From positions 10,974,001-11,038,000 of the forward strand of contig OY969916.1 of assembly GCA_963704535.1 (NCBI GenBank): a DNA stretch of 64,000 nt. Direction: 5' to 3'. Each line of letters begins with the position of its first letter. Positions within the stretch are counted from its first letter, which is position 1. This DNA is from G963704535 sp963704535. GTDB taxonomy: Bacteria > Chloroflexota > Chloroflexia > Chloroflexales > Roseiflexaceae. The notes beneath the pieces are model-generated. The model saw only the letters and a list, made by a program, of their open reading frames with translations, was not told the DNA's origin and did no database searches. This document shows, in pieces, positions 51,341-58,981 of this stretch. Position numbers and translations under genes: made by a program.

Positions 51341-52531
51341 ATGCAATTGACCTGGGCGCTGCCGCATCCAATCGACCAGGATACCGCCGACGAGCTGGTC
51401 AAGGAATCGGTGTACATCTCGCGCGATATCACGTCGTTTTCGGTCGACATGGCGGCGAATGTGGTTGTCGTCGCGCTGAACGACGGCGCCGACCAGGGCG
51501 CCGTGGCCGACAAAGTCGCGCGCTATGTTTCGGCCATGCTGCGGGGCTATCGCAAATCGGCGGCTAAGGTCTACCATCACACCACCCGGCGCGACGACGG
51601 GCCGCTCGATCCGGCGGTGTACGAGGAGCTGAAGCGCCGGAGGTGGCTGTTTGAGATCGGTCCCGGCCATTTTGGGTTTGCTGGGCCGGCGCTCAGGCTC
51701 ATGCAGGCGATCGATCGCTACGCGGAATCGCACTACAAGGACCGCTTTGGGGCCGAGGAGCGTAGCTTTCCCGCGCTGATACGGGCGGATCTGCTAACAC
51801 GTTGCGGCTATTTTGAATCGCATCCGAATAATGTGACGTTTGTGACGCACCTGGTCGAGGACTTCGATGCGATTGAAGCGTTTCGCCAGGCAAACACGGA
51901 CCCGCGAGCGCCCCAAGCGCCGGACGCCAATGCGCTTGAGCCGCCCCACACCTGCCTTAATCCCGCGGCCTGTTTCCCCGCGTACTACACGCTGGAACAC
52001 CAGACGGTGCCCGCGAGCGGGCTGGCGCTCACCTGGCTCGGTCGCGTCTTCCGCTACGAGTTGCGTAATACGACCGCCCTGGAGCGCCTATGGGAATTCA
52101 ATGTGCGCGAGTTGGTGTTTGTGGGCGCCGATCAGTACATTCTGCACCAGCGCGAACAGGCCGTCGCGTTCGTGTGCGATCTGGCGGCGGCCTTCGACTT
52201 GGAGCTGACGATTGAGCGCGCGACTGATCCGTTTTTCGCCACCGTCGCTGCGGCGAAAAAGATGTGGCAGCAGTCCATGGAGGCGAAGTACGAGATCCGC
52301 CTGCTGATCGGGCACACGACCGACGGCGCGGCCCGCAGCATCGCGGCCGGCTCGATCAATCTCCACGGGACGTTTTTCGGCCAGCGCTTCGCGATCCTGA
52401 CCGATGCCGAGCAGCCGGCCGTGACCGCCTGTGTCGGCCTGGGGATCGAGCGGCTGGCCTTTGCCGCTTTCACCCAGCACGGCTTCGATGAGCAGCGCTG
52501 GCCTGTGCCGATCCGCACGGCGATCTTTTAA
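51341..52531 (+). CDS. Amino acid:[carrier protein] ligase (seryl-tRNA-synthetase-like)
   Basis: 396 residues. From about residue 150 it is the class II synthetase core of the aa:CP ligase family: LLTRCGYFESHPNNV (C155, a zinc-ligand candidate), CLNPAACFPAYY (C205, C211), motif 2 region VFRYEL...LWEFNVRELVFVG, and motif 3 ACVGLGIERLAFAAFTQHGF (C364) followed by the family's WP. There is no tRNA-binding coiled coil; residues 1-150 are an extra domain. Studied relatives activate glycine or alanine and load it on a carrier protein phosphopantetheine. The gene lies 12 bases after the MBOAT stop and 196 before a carrier protein gene. The amino acid used here cannot be read from sequence. Confidence 0.82.
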   Translation: MQLTWALPHPIDQDTADELVKESVYISRDITSFSVDMAANVVVVALNDGADQGAVADKVARYVSAMLRGYRKSAAKVYHHTTRRDDGPLDPAVYEELKRRRWLFEIGPGHFGFAGPALRLMQAIDRYAESHYKDRFGAEERSFPALIRADLLTRCGYFESHPNNVTFVTHLVEDFDAIEAFRQANTDPRAPQAPDANALEPPHTCLNPAACFPAYYTLEHQTVPASGLALTWLGRVFRYELRNTTALERLWEFNVRELVFVGADQYILHQREQAVAFVCDLAAAFDLELTIERATDPFFATVAAAKKMWQQSMEAKYEIRLLIGHTTDGAARSIAAGSINLHGTFFGQRFAILTDAEQPAVTACVGLGIERLAFAAFTQHGFDEQRWPVPIRTAIF

Positions 52532-52535
52532 GCAA

Positions 52536-52712
52536 CTATCGGAGGGGAGCTTGAGGGGCTGCCCCTCAAGAATCTCTTCCCGCCACCAAGCCTGTCAGAA
52601 GAGGGGAGTTTGAGAGGGCTGCCCCTCAAGAAGCTCTTCCCGCCATCGAGCCTGTCAGAAGAGGGGAGTTTGAGGGGGCTTCCCTTCAAGAAGCTCTTCT
52701 TACCACCGAGCC
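52536..52712. repeat. Three consecutive R1 units between ligase and carrier genes
   Basis: GAGGGGAGCTTGAGGGGCTG, GAGGGGAGTTTGAGAGGGCT and GAGGGGAGTTTGAGGGGGCT, each followed by CCCCTCAAGAA or a close variant and CTCTTCCCGCCA. They separate the ligase from its probable carrier protein. Confidence 0.85.
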
Positions 52713-52727
52713 AAGGAGCAACCATCA

Positions 52728-52958
52728 ATGCGATTAGAAGAAGTCTTTGCACAGATATTACAGGAGCCGGCGGAGCTGTTTAGCGACAATTCAAGCCCCC
52801 AGACGATCGCGCAATGGAACAGCCTGAAGCATATCGAGATCATCCTCCAGATCGAATCGACCTACGGGGTTCGATTTTCTCCCCCGGAGATCCCCGGATT
52901 GCGCTCGCTGCGCGACATCCGCGCGATCCTTGTGAAGAAGGGCGTCCAGTCGGCTTAA
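52728..52958 (+). CDS. Acyl carrier protein-like (aminoacyl carrier)
   Basis: 76 residues. The four-helix carrier fold is recognised from AQWNSLKHIEIILQIESTYG, where S32 in the NSL motif is the phosphopantetheine attachment site (DSL in most carriers). FSPPEIPGLRSLRDI matches helix 3. AAGGAG lies upstream of ATG 52728. Placed after an aa:CP ligase, it is the obvious substrate of that enzyme and donor for the MBOAT, taking the role of DltC. No phosphopantetheinyl transferase is in the window; a cellular one would serve. Confidence 0.82.
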   Translation: MRLEEVFAQILQEPAELFSDNSSPQTIAQWNSLKHIEIILQIESTYGVRFSPPEIPGLRSLRDIRAILVKKGVQSA

Positions 52959-53085
52959 CGGTGGCGTTCTGCCTCTTACAGCCACCGAGGAGATAGCGCC
53001 CCCAGGTGCGGGCCAGGTGGCAAGTCGCCGCACGTGGGCGTGCTGACTCCTCGTAAAGTCAAAGTCACTTGTATTGAAATATCTC

Positions 53086-53892
53086 TTAGTCGCCAGATGA
53101 ATCCTTTGCACCAAATTCAAATTTTTTAAATTCATAAAGATTTGGTATATCTATTCGTTCTACACCAATGTTTCGAGAAAAACAGGTTTCGACGATAAGC
53201 CTCCCGTCAATGAGTACGATTGAGCGCTGGTTCTGACTTGCTTCTGCCTCTTTAACCGCACCCTCTGTGAATGTTGACGAAGTAAAAATAATGCCTGTGT
53301 CCATATTCCCACGGATACCACGTAAGCGTTGCACTTCACTCGGCCCGACTTTAGCAGTAGCCCAATGCTTTGCTGAAACTAAAGCTTCACTATCTACTAA
53401 ACCACGTCGATAGCGACAAATGGCGTCTTTTCCGCCGTCTCGCGTCGGTTGAGTGATCTCAATTCCACTAAACCCAAGTGCCTCAAGGATTTGGAGCAGG
53501 AAGTTTGACTCAAACTCGAGCCAAGAAAGCTTACGAATAGCCTCACGTAAACTTTCTTTAGCAAGGTTATTTGCTTCCTCAATAAGAACTGGAATTTGAG
53601 TAGAATAGTCGCTCAAAATACGAGTTTTTGATGTTTCAAGGCGCACTTGCTCAAGAACAGAAACATAGCCTCGTTCCTCGTCACCATCATTATAAACGTT
53701 GAAGCGAAGGGCACGACCATTTTCACGTCGCGTACTGTTGTCTGTGCGAACAGTTGCAGGTACTATTGATGGCGATAGTTCATCTGCTGGTACACCTTCG
53801 ATGTCAGCAAGGCGACGATGTGCCTCTTTTACTTTTAGGCGACCGCCAGCTTGTTGGACGAGATCAAAAATTCGATCGGCTCGTGTGCTCAT
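53086..53892 (-). CDS. Mrr-like restriction endonuclease with N-terminal HARE-HTH-like domain
   Basis: 268 residues. The N-terminal 65 (IFDLVQQAGGRLKVKEAHRRL...RRENGRALRFN) look like a HARE-HTH winged helix. A coiled linker follows, and the C-terminal PD-(D/E)XK domain has LEFESNFLLQILEALGFSGIEIT, RDGGKDAICRYRRG and ALVSAKHWATAKVGPSEVQRLRG. This is the Mrr_cat pattern with the catalytic aspartate in GGKD and lysine in SAKHW. Such enzymes cut modified or foreign DNA. Its GC content is visibly lower than its neighbours, so it was probably acquired. It has no methylase partner, in keeping with a type IV enzyme. Confidence 0.72.
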   Translation of the reverse strand: MSTRADRIFDLVQQAGGRLKVKEAHRRLADIEGVPADELSPSIVPATVRTDNSTRRENGRALRFNVYNDGDEERGYVSVLEQVRLETSKTRILSDYSTQIPVLIEEANNLAKESLREAIRKLSWLEFESNFLLQILEALGFSGIEITQPTRDGGKDAICRYRRGLVDSEALVSAKHWATAKVGPSEVQRLRGIRGNMDTGIIFTSSTFTEGAVKEAEASQNQRSIVLIDGRLIVETCFSRNIGVERIDIPNLYEFKKFEFGAKDSSGD

Positions 53893-53989
53893 CTCTATCT
53901 CCCTTAGAATGTAGGAAGACTAATCAAGGATAGTGTCAATATTCTTGCAAAAGAGAGCTTTTGTCAAGGCGTTGGTAGGACCAATAGCG

Positions 53990-54066
53990 GTTGAGAGGTG
54001 GCTAACCCTAGATTCGGGGGTTAGGGATTGAGGATGAGAGGGTGCCTAATCTCCAATCCCTCATCT
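53990..54066. repeat. R7-type inverted repeat
   Basis: GGGGTTAGGGATTGAGGATG is mirrored by CTAATCTCCAATCCCTCATC. It lies between convergent ends, related to the long inverted repeat at 4993-5101. Confidence 0.5.
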
Positions 54067-55005
54067 TCAGAGTGACCGATCGTGCAGCCAGGTGGCGTAG
54101 AGGCCCTCAAAAAGGGCGATGCCATGCGACTCGAGCAGCGCGTCGCTCATGTCGGCCCGCAGCCAGCCCTGGAGAATCGCGGCGACCCCGGCGATCTCGG
54201 GCCGAGCGAAGCGATCGTCGTGGAGGTCGATCTCGTGGACGATCTCCGCCAGCGCCCGCAGCCCAGCGTCGTCGAACCCAAACGCTCGAAGCATGGTCTC
54301 GAACGAGCACTGACTCCCGTGGTGCCCAAAGGCAACATCCGGCATATCAAAGGCGATCTCATCCGACTCCGGCGTGGCGGCGTAGCGGATGGGCGCGGTC
54401 GGATCGATAAAGCGCCGGATCAGCCAGGCGCAGGCCAGCCGATCGACGTGGGGCCGCGGCCGGGTGACCCAGCGGCGGCCTTGGTAGGCGGCCGGCGCTG
54501 CCGCAGGCACCTGGGCCGCAGCGGCCGGTTCCGCCAGCAGTTGCCCGATGCGGGTTAAGCGTGCCGCCAGCCGGGTGCCATCGGGGCAGTCGAAGTAATC
54601 CACCCGCGCGATGTCCGCATACCGGCGCCGCAGTCGCTCAAGCGCATCCTGGTGGGCGGTGCGGTCGTCGGATTCGGATGCGGCGGCCAACATCTGCTCA
54701 ATGCCGTTGGCCTGGGTTTCCAGATCCGCGTACTCTTTCCGCGCAGTCTCGTGAAAGCGGTCGATTACCTGGGCATCGGTGAGCCCTTCGAACTGTTCGA
54801 CCCGCATGAGCACGGTATCGCCCTCCGTGTGGCGAATCTCTTGCGCGAGCCATTGAAAGGACTCAAGGCAGCTCGCGCGCGCCGGGAGGACGTAGGCGCC
54901 GGCCAGGGGCAGCGCGCCCAGGCGCCGCAGGCGCCGCCACAGCGCGACGCGCGGGCTGGAACGGGAGGTGGATGGTAGAGAGTAGGATAAGACCAGCCAG
55001 GGCAT
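54067..55005 (-). CDS. ChrB-like chromate resistance protein
   Basis: 312 residues from ATG 55005 (MPWLVLSYSLPSTSRSSP). The N-terminal ChrB domain shows RVALWRRLRRLGALPLAGAYVLP and the C-terminal domain has RRWVTRPRPHVDRLACAWLIRRFIDP, FDMPDVAFGHHGSQCSFETML and EIVHEIDLHDDRF. In characterised systems ChrB regulates the ChrA chromate exporter. No chrA gene lies nearby, so its present role is open. The start beyond 55005 is in the R9 repeat. Confidence 0.85.
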   Translation of the reverse strand: MPWLVLSYSLPSTSRSSPRVALWRRLRRLGALPLAGAYVLPARASCLESFQWLAQEIRHTEGDTVLMRVEQFEGLTDAQVIDRFHETARKEYADLETQANGIEQMLAAASESDDRTAHQDALERLRRRYADIARVDYFDCPDGTRLAARLTRIGQLLAEPAAAAQVPAAAPAAYQGRRWVTRPRPHVDRLACAWLIRRFIDPTAPIRYAATPESDEIAFDMPDVAFGHHGSQCSFETMLRAFGFDDAGLRALAEIVHEIDLHDDRFARPEIAGVAAILQGWLRADMSDALLESHGIALFEGLYATWLHDRSL

Positions 55006-55029
55006 GTGATCCTCGTTAAAATGCATCCC

Positions 55030-55089
55030 AGTGTGAAGCGTGAAACGTGAAACGTGAGTCGGGTTCACGCTTCACGTTTCACGTTTCAG
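55030..55089. repeat. R9 inverted repeat
   Basis: GTGAAGCGTGAAACGTGAAA and its mirrored TTCACGCTTCACGTTTCACG, close around GTCGGG. It lies between rtcB and the ChrB gene. Confidence 0.75.
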
Positions 55090-57656
55090 TCCTTGTACGG
55101 GTCAAAAATATCCTCGCCGGCCATCACCACCCCCAGTGGCCGCAGCGTGTGCAGGACGCGGATGGTGCCGGCGTGGAGCGCCAGCACCTCCGGCAGGCGC
55201 CGGTAGACGTGCGGGCTCTCGTCGGTGCCGCCGCCGCGCAGCTCGACGCCCTCGCGCCGCAGCCATTCCTGCATCATCTCGCGGCTGATCTGCCCCGGCC
55301 TGACGATCTCCTGCACCCGCCGCCCATCCTTCTTGACCCAGCGGCGTTTGCCGGCCGCCTGGGTGCGGCTCATCACCCGGCCGGCGCCATGCACCGTGCT
55401 ACGCAGCGCGGTTCGCGACGCCTCCGAGTCGAGGCCCTCGACGATCACGCTGGTGTCGCCCATCGAGCCGCCGATGAAGCTGCGTTGCCCCGGCATGGCT
55501 GGCGTGGCGCCCTTGCGCACGACAACCACTTGCTCGCCGTTGTGCGTCTCCCTCCAACTGAAGTTATGGTGGTTATGGATCTCGTCGGTGGCCTGCGCGC
55601 CTAGGATCTCCAGCACCTGGCCCACCACGAAGTCGCGCCCGGCGTAGGCGTAGCGCCCGGCCAGCGTCATGGCCTGCCAGTAAGCCTGGCCCAGCTCGTC
55701 CCGCAGCGAGAGCACCGTCGGCGCCTGGTCCATGTGCTCGCCCGGCGCCCAGTCGTCGAAGGCCCGCCCGGCGGCCAGGTTCAGGAAGCCGCTGGCGGTG
55801 CGGTGGCCCAACCCGCGGCTGCCGAAGTGGACGCCGATCCAGACCCAGCCCTCTTCGTCCTCGAACAAATCGACATAATGATTGCCCGACCCAACCGAGC
55901 CGAGCTGCTCGCGGGCCAGTTGCTTGAGTTTGCCGACCTGCGGGATGTCGCGCCAGGTTGGGTCGTCGAACAGCTCGTGGTCGGTCGCCTTGCCACTGGT
56001 CTGGCCCACGCCGAAGACGACCGTACGGGCGACTTGGTCGATCACCTGCTTGATGTTCGGCTTTAGATCGGCGGCGCGCAGGTCGGTGCGGGCGGCTTTG
56101 TTCCCGCAATTATGGACGACGATCCCACTTGCGAAAAACGCGTGGGCCGGATCGTCGGTCAGCACATCGTAAACTGGCACCGAATCGCCTGCCTCCACCC
56201 GCTCAATCGGCGCCCAGCACATCTCGCCGGCTGTGAGCGGCACAATGTCGACGCCAAACGGCCGCCGTGGCGTGCCGCGCGTGTCATACATCGCGTGATA
56301 TACAAAACCGCTGGAGACAGCATACTGCTCTGAAACACTGGTGAGAATCTCCTTCCAGTAGACTCCCGCGCGCTTCAGGCGCCGGGCTTCGTGGCGGGCA
56401 CTCTCGCGATTCCGCACCAATGCGGCACGCTGCCAGCAGACGCTGGCGGCCTGGGCCGCCCGGACGCGCTTTTCGTAGGCGTAGCAGAAGCCAATCTCGG
56501 AGAAGAACCGCAGTTGCTCCGCTTCGCCGCCCAGGAGCTGTAGGACGTAGTCGCGCCGGAGACCTCGCTCCTGACCGCTCGTCGCAACCGAGACATCGAA
56601 GTTGAGCGACTGAAACAGCCGGGCGATGAAGTCGATGGCGTGGCGATCCTCGCCGGCCTGCTTGAGCTGGAGGTTGGGCATATGCGAGTTCAGCAGCCGC
56701 GGCGTCATCATCTCCGCGCTACAGAACGCCGAAAGAAACTGCGCTCGCATCCACGGCGCCAGCCCAAGCAGCCAGGGCATCGGTTCCGCCGGCCAGGTCT
56801 TCTTGCCGACAGGCGATCCTAATGCCGCGAACAGGGCGTGAAGGGCCGCTGAGTTGACGTGGATCGAGATCTCGGGCCGCCGATTCGGGTGCCGGTTGCG
56901 CCGGTAGACGAGTGCCCTGTAGCCTAGCCGAGCGACATCATTCGCCAGGTCTACCACGTCGATCTCGCTGGTGGTGTAGATCGAGATCCGCCGGCCGTTT
57001 TTGGAGAGATGACCATCGCCGCTAATATACGCGAGCACTCGAACGACGATCGGAAATAGATCATTATCGGTGCGGAGTGGGTACAGGCCACGATCGGCAA
57101 GTTCATGCTCGAAGGCCGGCTTCGGCAGCGATACCGTCAGCTCTTGTTCCTGTAGCTCATACGGCAACCCAACAAACGGATTGCAGGTGACCAGGTCCCC
57201 GGCCGTTAATTGCCCGGCCTGCCTCCAACCCGCGCTGGTGAGAATCTGATGATCGGCGGTCGCCCGAATGACTCGACCATTACTTAATATAACATTGAGG
57301 GTTAGTTTGATGCCCCGCTGAATCGCCCCCAGATTCGGATGCACCGGCCGCACCCGGCCGCCATCCCAGCAGGTGATCGGGCTTTCGGGGCGGACCTGCT
57401 CGATCGGCAGATAATAGCCATGCTCGGTCGTGACCGGCGTGCCGGCGGCCAAGCAAGAGATGTCGTACCCGACCCCGCTGGGCGAGACCGCGTCGCGGTA
57501 GGCGAGGACGCCGCCGATCGGCATGGAATAGCCTTTGTGGCCGTCGGCCATCAGCGCCGCGCCGGCGACACGCTCATCGTGGGCGCAGCGCTGGATCTGG
57601 GCCAGGGTCGCGTCGTCGTGCTCGCCCCAGACTGGGATGCCGTTAATATATTCCAT
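55086..57656 (-). CDS. rtcB: RNA-splicing ligase RtcB containing an intein
   Basis: 856 residues. The RtcB exteins are residues 1-67 (INGIPVWGEHDDATLAQIQR, MADGHKGYSMPIGGVLAYRD, SGVGYDIS) and 517-856 (GSVGSGNHYVDLFED, VHFGSRGLGHRTAS, FSWRETHNGEQVVVVRKGAT, IGGSMGDTSVIVEGL, TVHGAGRVMSRTQAAG with the guanylylated histidine). Joined, the ligase would be 407 residues and read GYDISCGNKAARTDL across the splice junction. It joins RNA with 2',3'-cyclic phosphate and 5'-OH ends using GTP. The insertion point is the metal-binding GYDxxCG loop, so the enzyme needs splicing to work. Confidence 0.9.
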   Translation of the reverse strand: MEYINGIPVWGEHDDATLAQIQRCAHDERVAGAALMADGHKGYSMPIGGVLAYRDAVSPSGVGYDISCLAAGTPVTTEHGYYLPIEQVRPESPITCWDGGRVRPVHPNLGAIQRGIKLTLNVILSNGRVIRATADHQILTSAGWRQAGQLTAGDLVTCNPFVGLPYELQEQELTVSLPKPAFEHELADRGLYPLRTDNDLFPIVVRVLAYISGDGHLSKNGRRISIYTTSEIDVVDLANDVARLGYRALVYRRNRHPNRRPEISIHVNSAALHALFAALGSPVGKKTWPAEPMPWLLGLAPWMRAQFLSAFCSAEMMTPRLLNSHMPNLQLKQAGEDRHAIDFIARLFQSLNFDVSVATSGQERGLRRDYVLQLLGGEAEQLRFFSEIGFCYAYEKRVRAAQAASVCWQRAALVRNRESARHEARRLKRAGVYWKEILTSVSEQYAVSSGFVYHAMYDTRGTPRRPFGVDIVPLTAGEMCWAPIERVEAGDSVPVYDVLTDDPAHAFFASGIVVHNCGNKAARTDLRAADLKPNIKQVIDQVARTVVFGVGQTSGKATDHELFDDPTWRDIPQVGKLKQLAREQLGSVGSGNHYVDLFEDEEGWVWIGVHFGSRGLGHRTASGFLNLAAGRAFDDWAPGEHMDQAPTVLSLRDELGQAYWQAMTLAGRYAYAGRDFVVGQVLEILGAQATDEIHNHHNFSWRETHNGEQVVVVRKGATPAMPGQRSFIGGSMGDTSVIVEGLDSEASRTALRSTVHGAGRVMSRTQAAGKRRWVKKDGRRVQEIVRPGQISREMMQEWLRREGVELRGGGTDESPHVYRRLPEVLALHAGTIRVLHTLRPLGVVMAGEDIFDPYKD
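56109..57455 (-). mobile_element. Intein with LAGLIDADG homing endonuclease domain, within rtcB
   Basis: 449 residues (68-516 of the rtcB product). It begins with C68 (CLAAGTPVTTEHGYYLPIEQ, block A), has block B (GRVIRATADHQILTSAGW) and ends with VYDVLTDDPAHAFFASGIVV + HN before the +1 extein cysteine C517. The centre carries FPIVVRVLAYISGDGHLS and LSAFCSAEM, the two LAGLIDADG-type motifs. Both splice-site residues and the penultimate histidine are intact, so splicing should work. Confidence 0.88.
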
Positions 57657-57671
57657 GGCGCACCTCCGTAG

Positions 57672-57734
57672 TTCGTGGTGGAAAGAGGTTGTTGAGTGGG
57701 CTGCCTCTCAAACTCATCTTTTCAGGCAGCCTCT
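57672..57734. repeat. R1-like repeat
   Basis: GTGGTGGAAAGAGGTTGTTG, GTGGGCTGCCTCTC, AAACTCATCTTTTCAGGCAG + CCTCTT. A divergent copy upstream of rtcB. Confidence 0.65.
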
Positions 57735-57739
57735 TCTGG

Positions 57740-57768
57740 TTGACAGCCTGCCGCCTGCCGCATAGTAT
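57740..57768 (+). promoter_or_regulatory. Promoter of the DoxX gene
   Basis: TTGACA (57740-57745), 17 bases, TAGTAT (57763-57768), 45 bases before the DoxX start. Confidence 0.55.
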
Positions 57769-57813
57769 ATTGCACAAGCGTTGTCTAGCCAACATCCATA
57801 AGGAGTCAGACCA

Positions 57814-58182
57814 ATGAACATCGCGCTCTGGGTCATCCAAGTGCTGCTCGCGGCCATGTTTTTGTTCGCCGGGGTGCTGAAAACCTTTCAGTATGAGCGC
57901 GCTAGGGCGAGTTTGCCGTGGGTCAAGGATGTGCCGCGCGAACTGGTGACGTTTATTGGAATCAGCGAACTGCTCGCTGGGCTGGGGCTGCTGCTGCCCG
58001 CGTTGACAGGCATCCTGCCCTGGCTCACGCCGCTGGCTGCGGCGGGGCTGGCCCTCATTATGCTCCTGGCGAGCGGCTTTCACGCCTCGCGGCGCGAATG
58101 GCCGCCGATCGGGTTCAACGTTGTGCTGCTCCTGTTGGCCGCGTTCGTGGCCTATGGGCGATTTGTGCTCATGCCGCTGTAA
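57814..58182 (+). CDS. DoxX family membrane protein
   Basis: 122 residues with four hydrophobic helices: IALWVIQVLLAAMFLFAGVL, ELVTFIGISELLAGLGLLLP, WLTPLAAAGLALIMLLASGF and IGFNVVLLLLAAFVAYG. The family is DoxX-like and mostly of unknown function; some members partner with sulfur or redox enzymes. AAGGAG precedes ATG 57814. Confidence 0.85.
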   Translation: MNIALWVIQVLLAAMFLFAGVLKTFQYERARASLPWVKDVPRELVTFIGISELLAGLGLLLPALTGILPWLTPLAAAGLALIMLLASGFHASRREWPPIGFNVVLLLLAAFVAYGRFVLMPL

Positions 58183-58222
58183 CGCCGGCGCCACTTTCCC
58201 GCCAAACAATGGCTTGTTTCTC

Positions 58223-58322
58223 ATAAACTGTTTGAAAAGGAATTGTCTCGCCCACGATCCGTGGTGGAAAGGGGATTCTTGAGGGGCCGCCCCTCAAGCT
58301 CCCCCTTTTCAAACAGTCTCTC
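58223..58322. repeat. R1 repeat, complete copy with long flanks
   Basis: AAACTGTTTGAAAAGGAATT, GGTGGAAAGGGGATTCTTGA, GGGGCCGCCCC, TCAAGCTCCCCCTTTTCAAA + CAGTCTCTC. The outer ends are inverted copies of each other, so the full unit is a palindrome within a palindrome. Confidence 0.85.
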
Positions 58323-58325
58323 ACA

Positions 58326-58550
58326 TCACCGGATCAGCCCCTCCATCTCGCGCAGGGTCTCGCGCGCGGTGAAGATCAGCTCCTCAAGCCAGCCGCGCAG
58401 CTCCCCACGATTTATCTGCGTCACTTCGTCCAGCCGGCCCGCGGAGGCGTAGTCGTGCAGCAGATCGAGTTGCTGAAAGATCTCTTCCATGCCCTCGGCG
58501 CTATAGTCGCGGCGGATACGCTCTTTTAGGGCCAGCTCAAGCAGGCTCAT
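58326..58550 (-). CDS. Small helical protein of unknown function
   Basis: 74 residues, predicted helical throughout (MSLLELALKERIRRDYSAEG, LDLLHDYASAGRLDEV, LEELIFTARETLREMEGLI). GAGGTG lies before ATG 58550. No family recognised. It may be a small adaptor. Confidence 0.55.
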   Translation of the reverse strand: MSLLELALKERIRRDYSAEGMEEIFQQLDLLHDYASAGRLDEVTQINRGELRGWLEELIFTARETLREMEGLIR

Positions 58551-58631
58551 GGCAGCACCTCGTCAGGGTAGGAGCCAGGCGACGGCAGAGAACTGTTCTC
58601 CGACGTATGTTCGCCGCCCGCGCTCGCCCGC

Positions 58632-58714
58632 TGGTAGCCCCAGGGGGAGTCGAACCCCCGCCGCCGCCGTGGCGCGATCCGCCCGGCGACATCCTTCCGT
58701 TAGACCACAGGGCT
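58632..58714 (-). tRNA. tRNA-like gene with encoded CCA and irregular anticodon region
   Basis: Read on the minus strand, AGCCCTG pairs with TGGGGCT (seven pairs, two wobble), followed by ACCA. The D arm GTCT-AACGGAA-GGAT has the conserved GG. The T arm GGGGG-TTCGACT-CCCCC is perfect. Between D and T arms are 31 bases instead of about 23, and no 5-pair stem with a 7-base loop and U33 can be made; GTCGCCG / CGGCGGC form a 7-pair stem around 14 bases. No anticodon is assigned. It could be a degenerate gene, an expanded tRNA or a damaged sequence. Confidence 0.5.
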
Positions 58715-58746
58715 GTAGAATGTGTGGCTTATCCCGATCAAACAGC

Positions 58747-58778
58747 GAGGCGTGAAGCCTGTTGGTGCTTCACGCCTC
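58747..58778. repeat. Hairpin upstream of the tRNA-like gene
   Basis: GAGGCGTGAAGC and GCTTCACGCCTC, 12-base perfect arms around an eight-base loop, 32 bases from the tRNA 5' end. There is no T run. Confidence 0.65.
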
Positions 58779-58981
58779 GGAGTGGCGACCTGTCTGCGGC
58801 TGTGGTTTAGCCGATCACAGATGCACCTCCGTGGCGTGGGTACCGGGCTCCTCGACCGTCGCTTTTGTAATTGACCAGCACGGATGTTGGAGGCATGCAC
58901 CGAACGCCGCACAGGGAGCGTCACTTGGACGCACAAATCCCTGCCGGCTGGTATAATTCTTATGGCGCAGCCCCGACGCAC

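Noticed and set aside
50057..51733. Long minus-strand open frame across the MBOAT gene
   Set aside because: Antisense shadow, rich in His/Arg/Gln, with no family motif. The MBOAT protein on the plus strand is unmistakable.
51341..52531. Seryl-tRNA synthetase
   Set aside because: The N-terminal tRNA-binding coiled coil is absent, and the CGYF, AACFP and ERLAFAAF...HGF words are those of amino acid:[carrier protein] ligases; a carrier gene follows.
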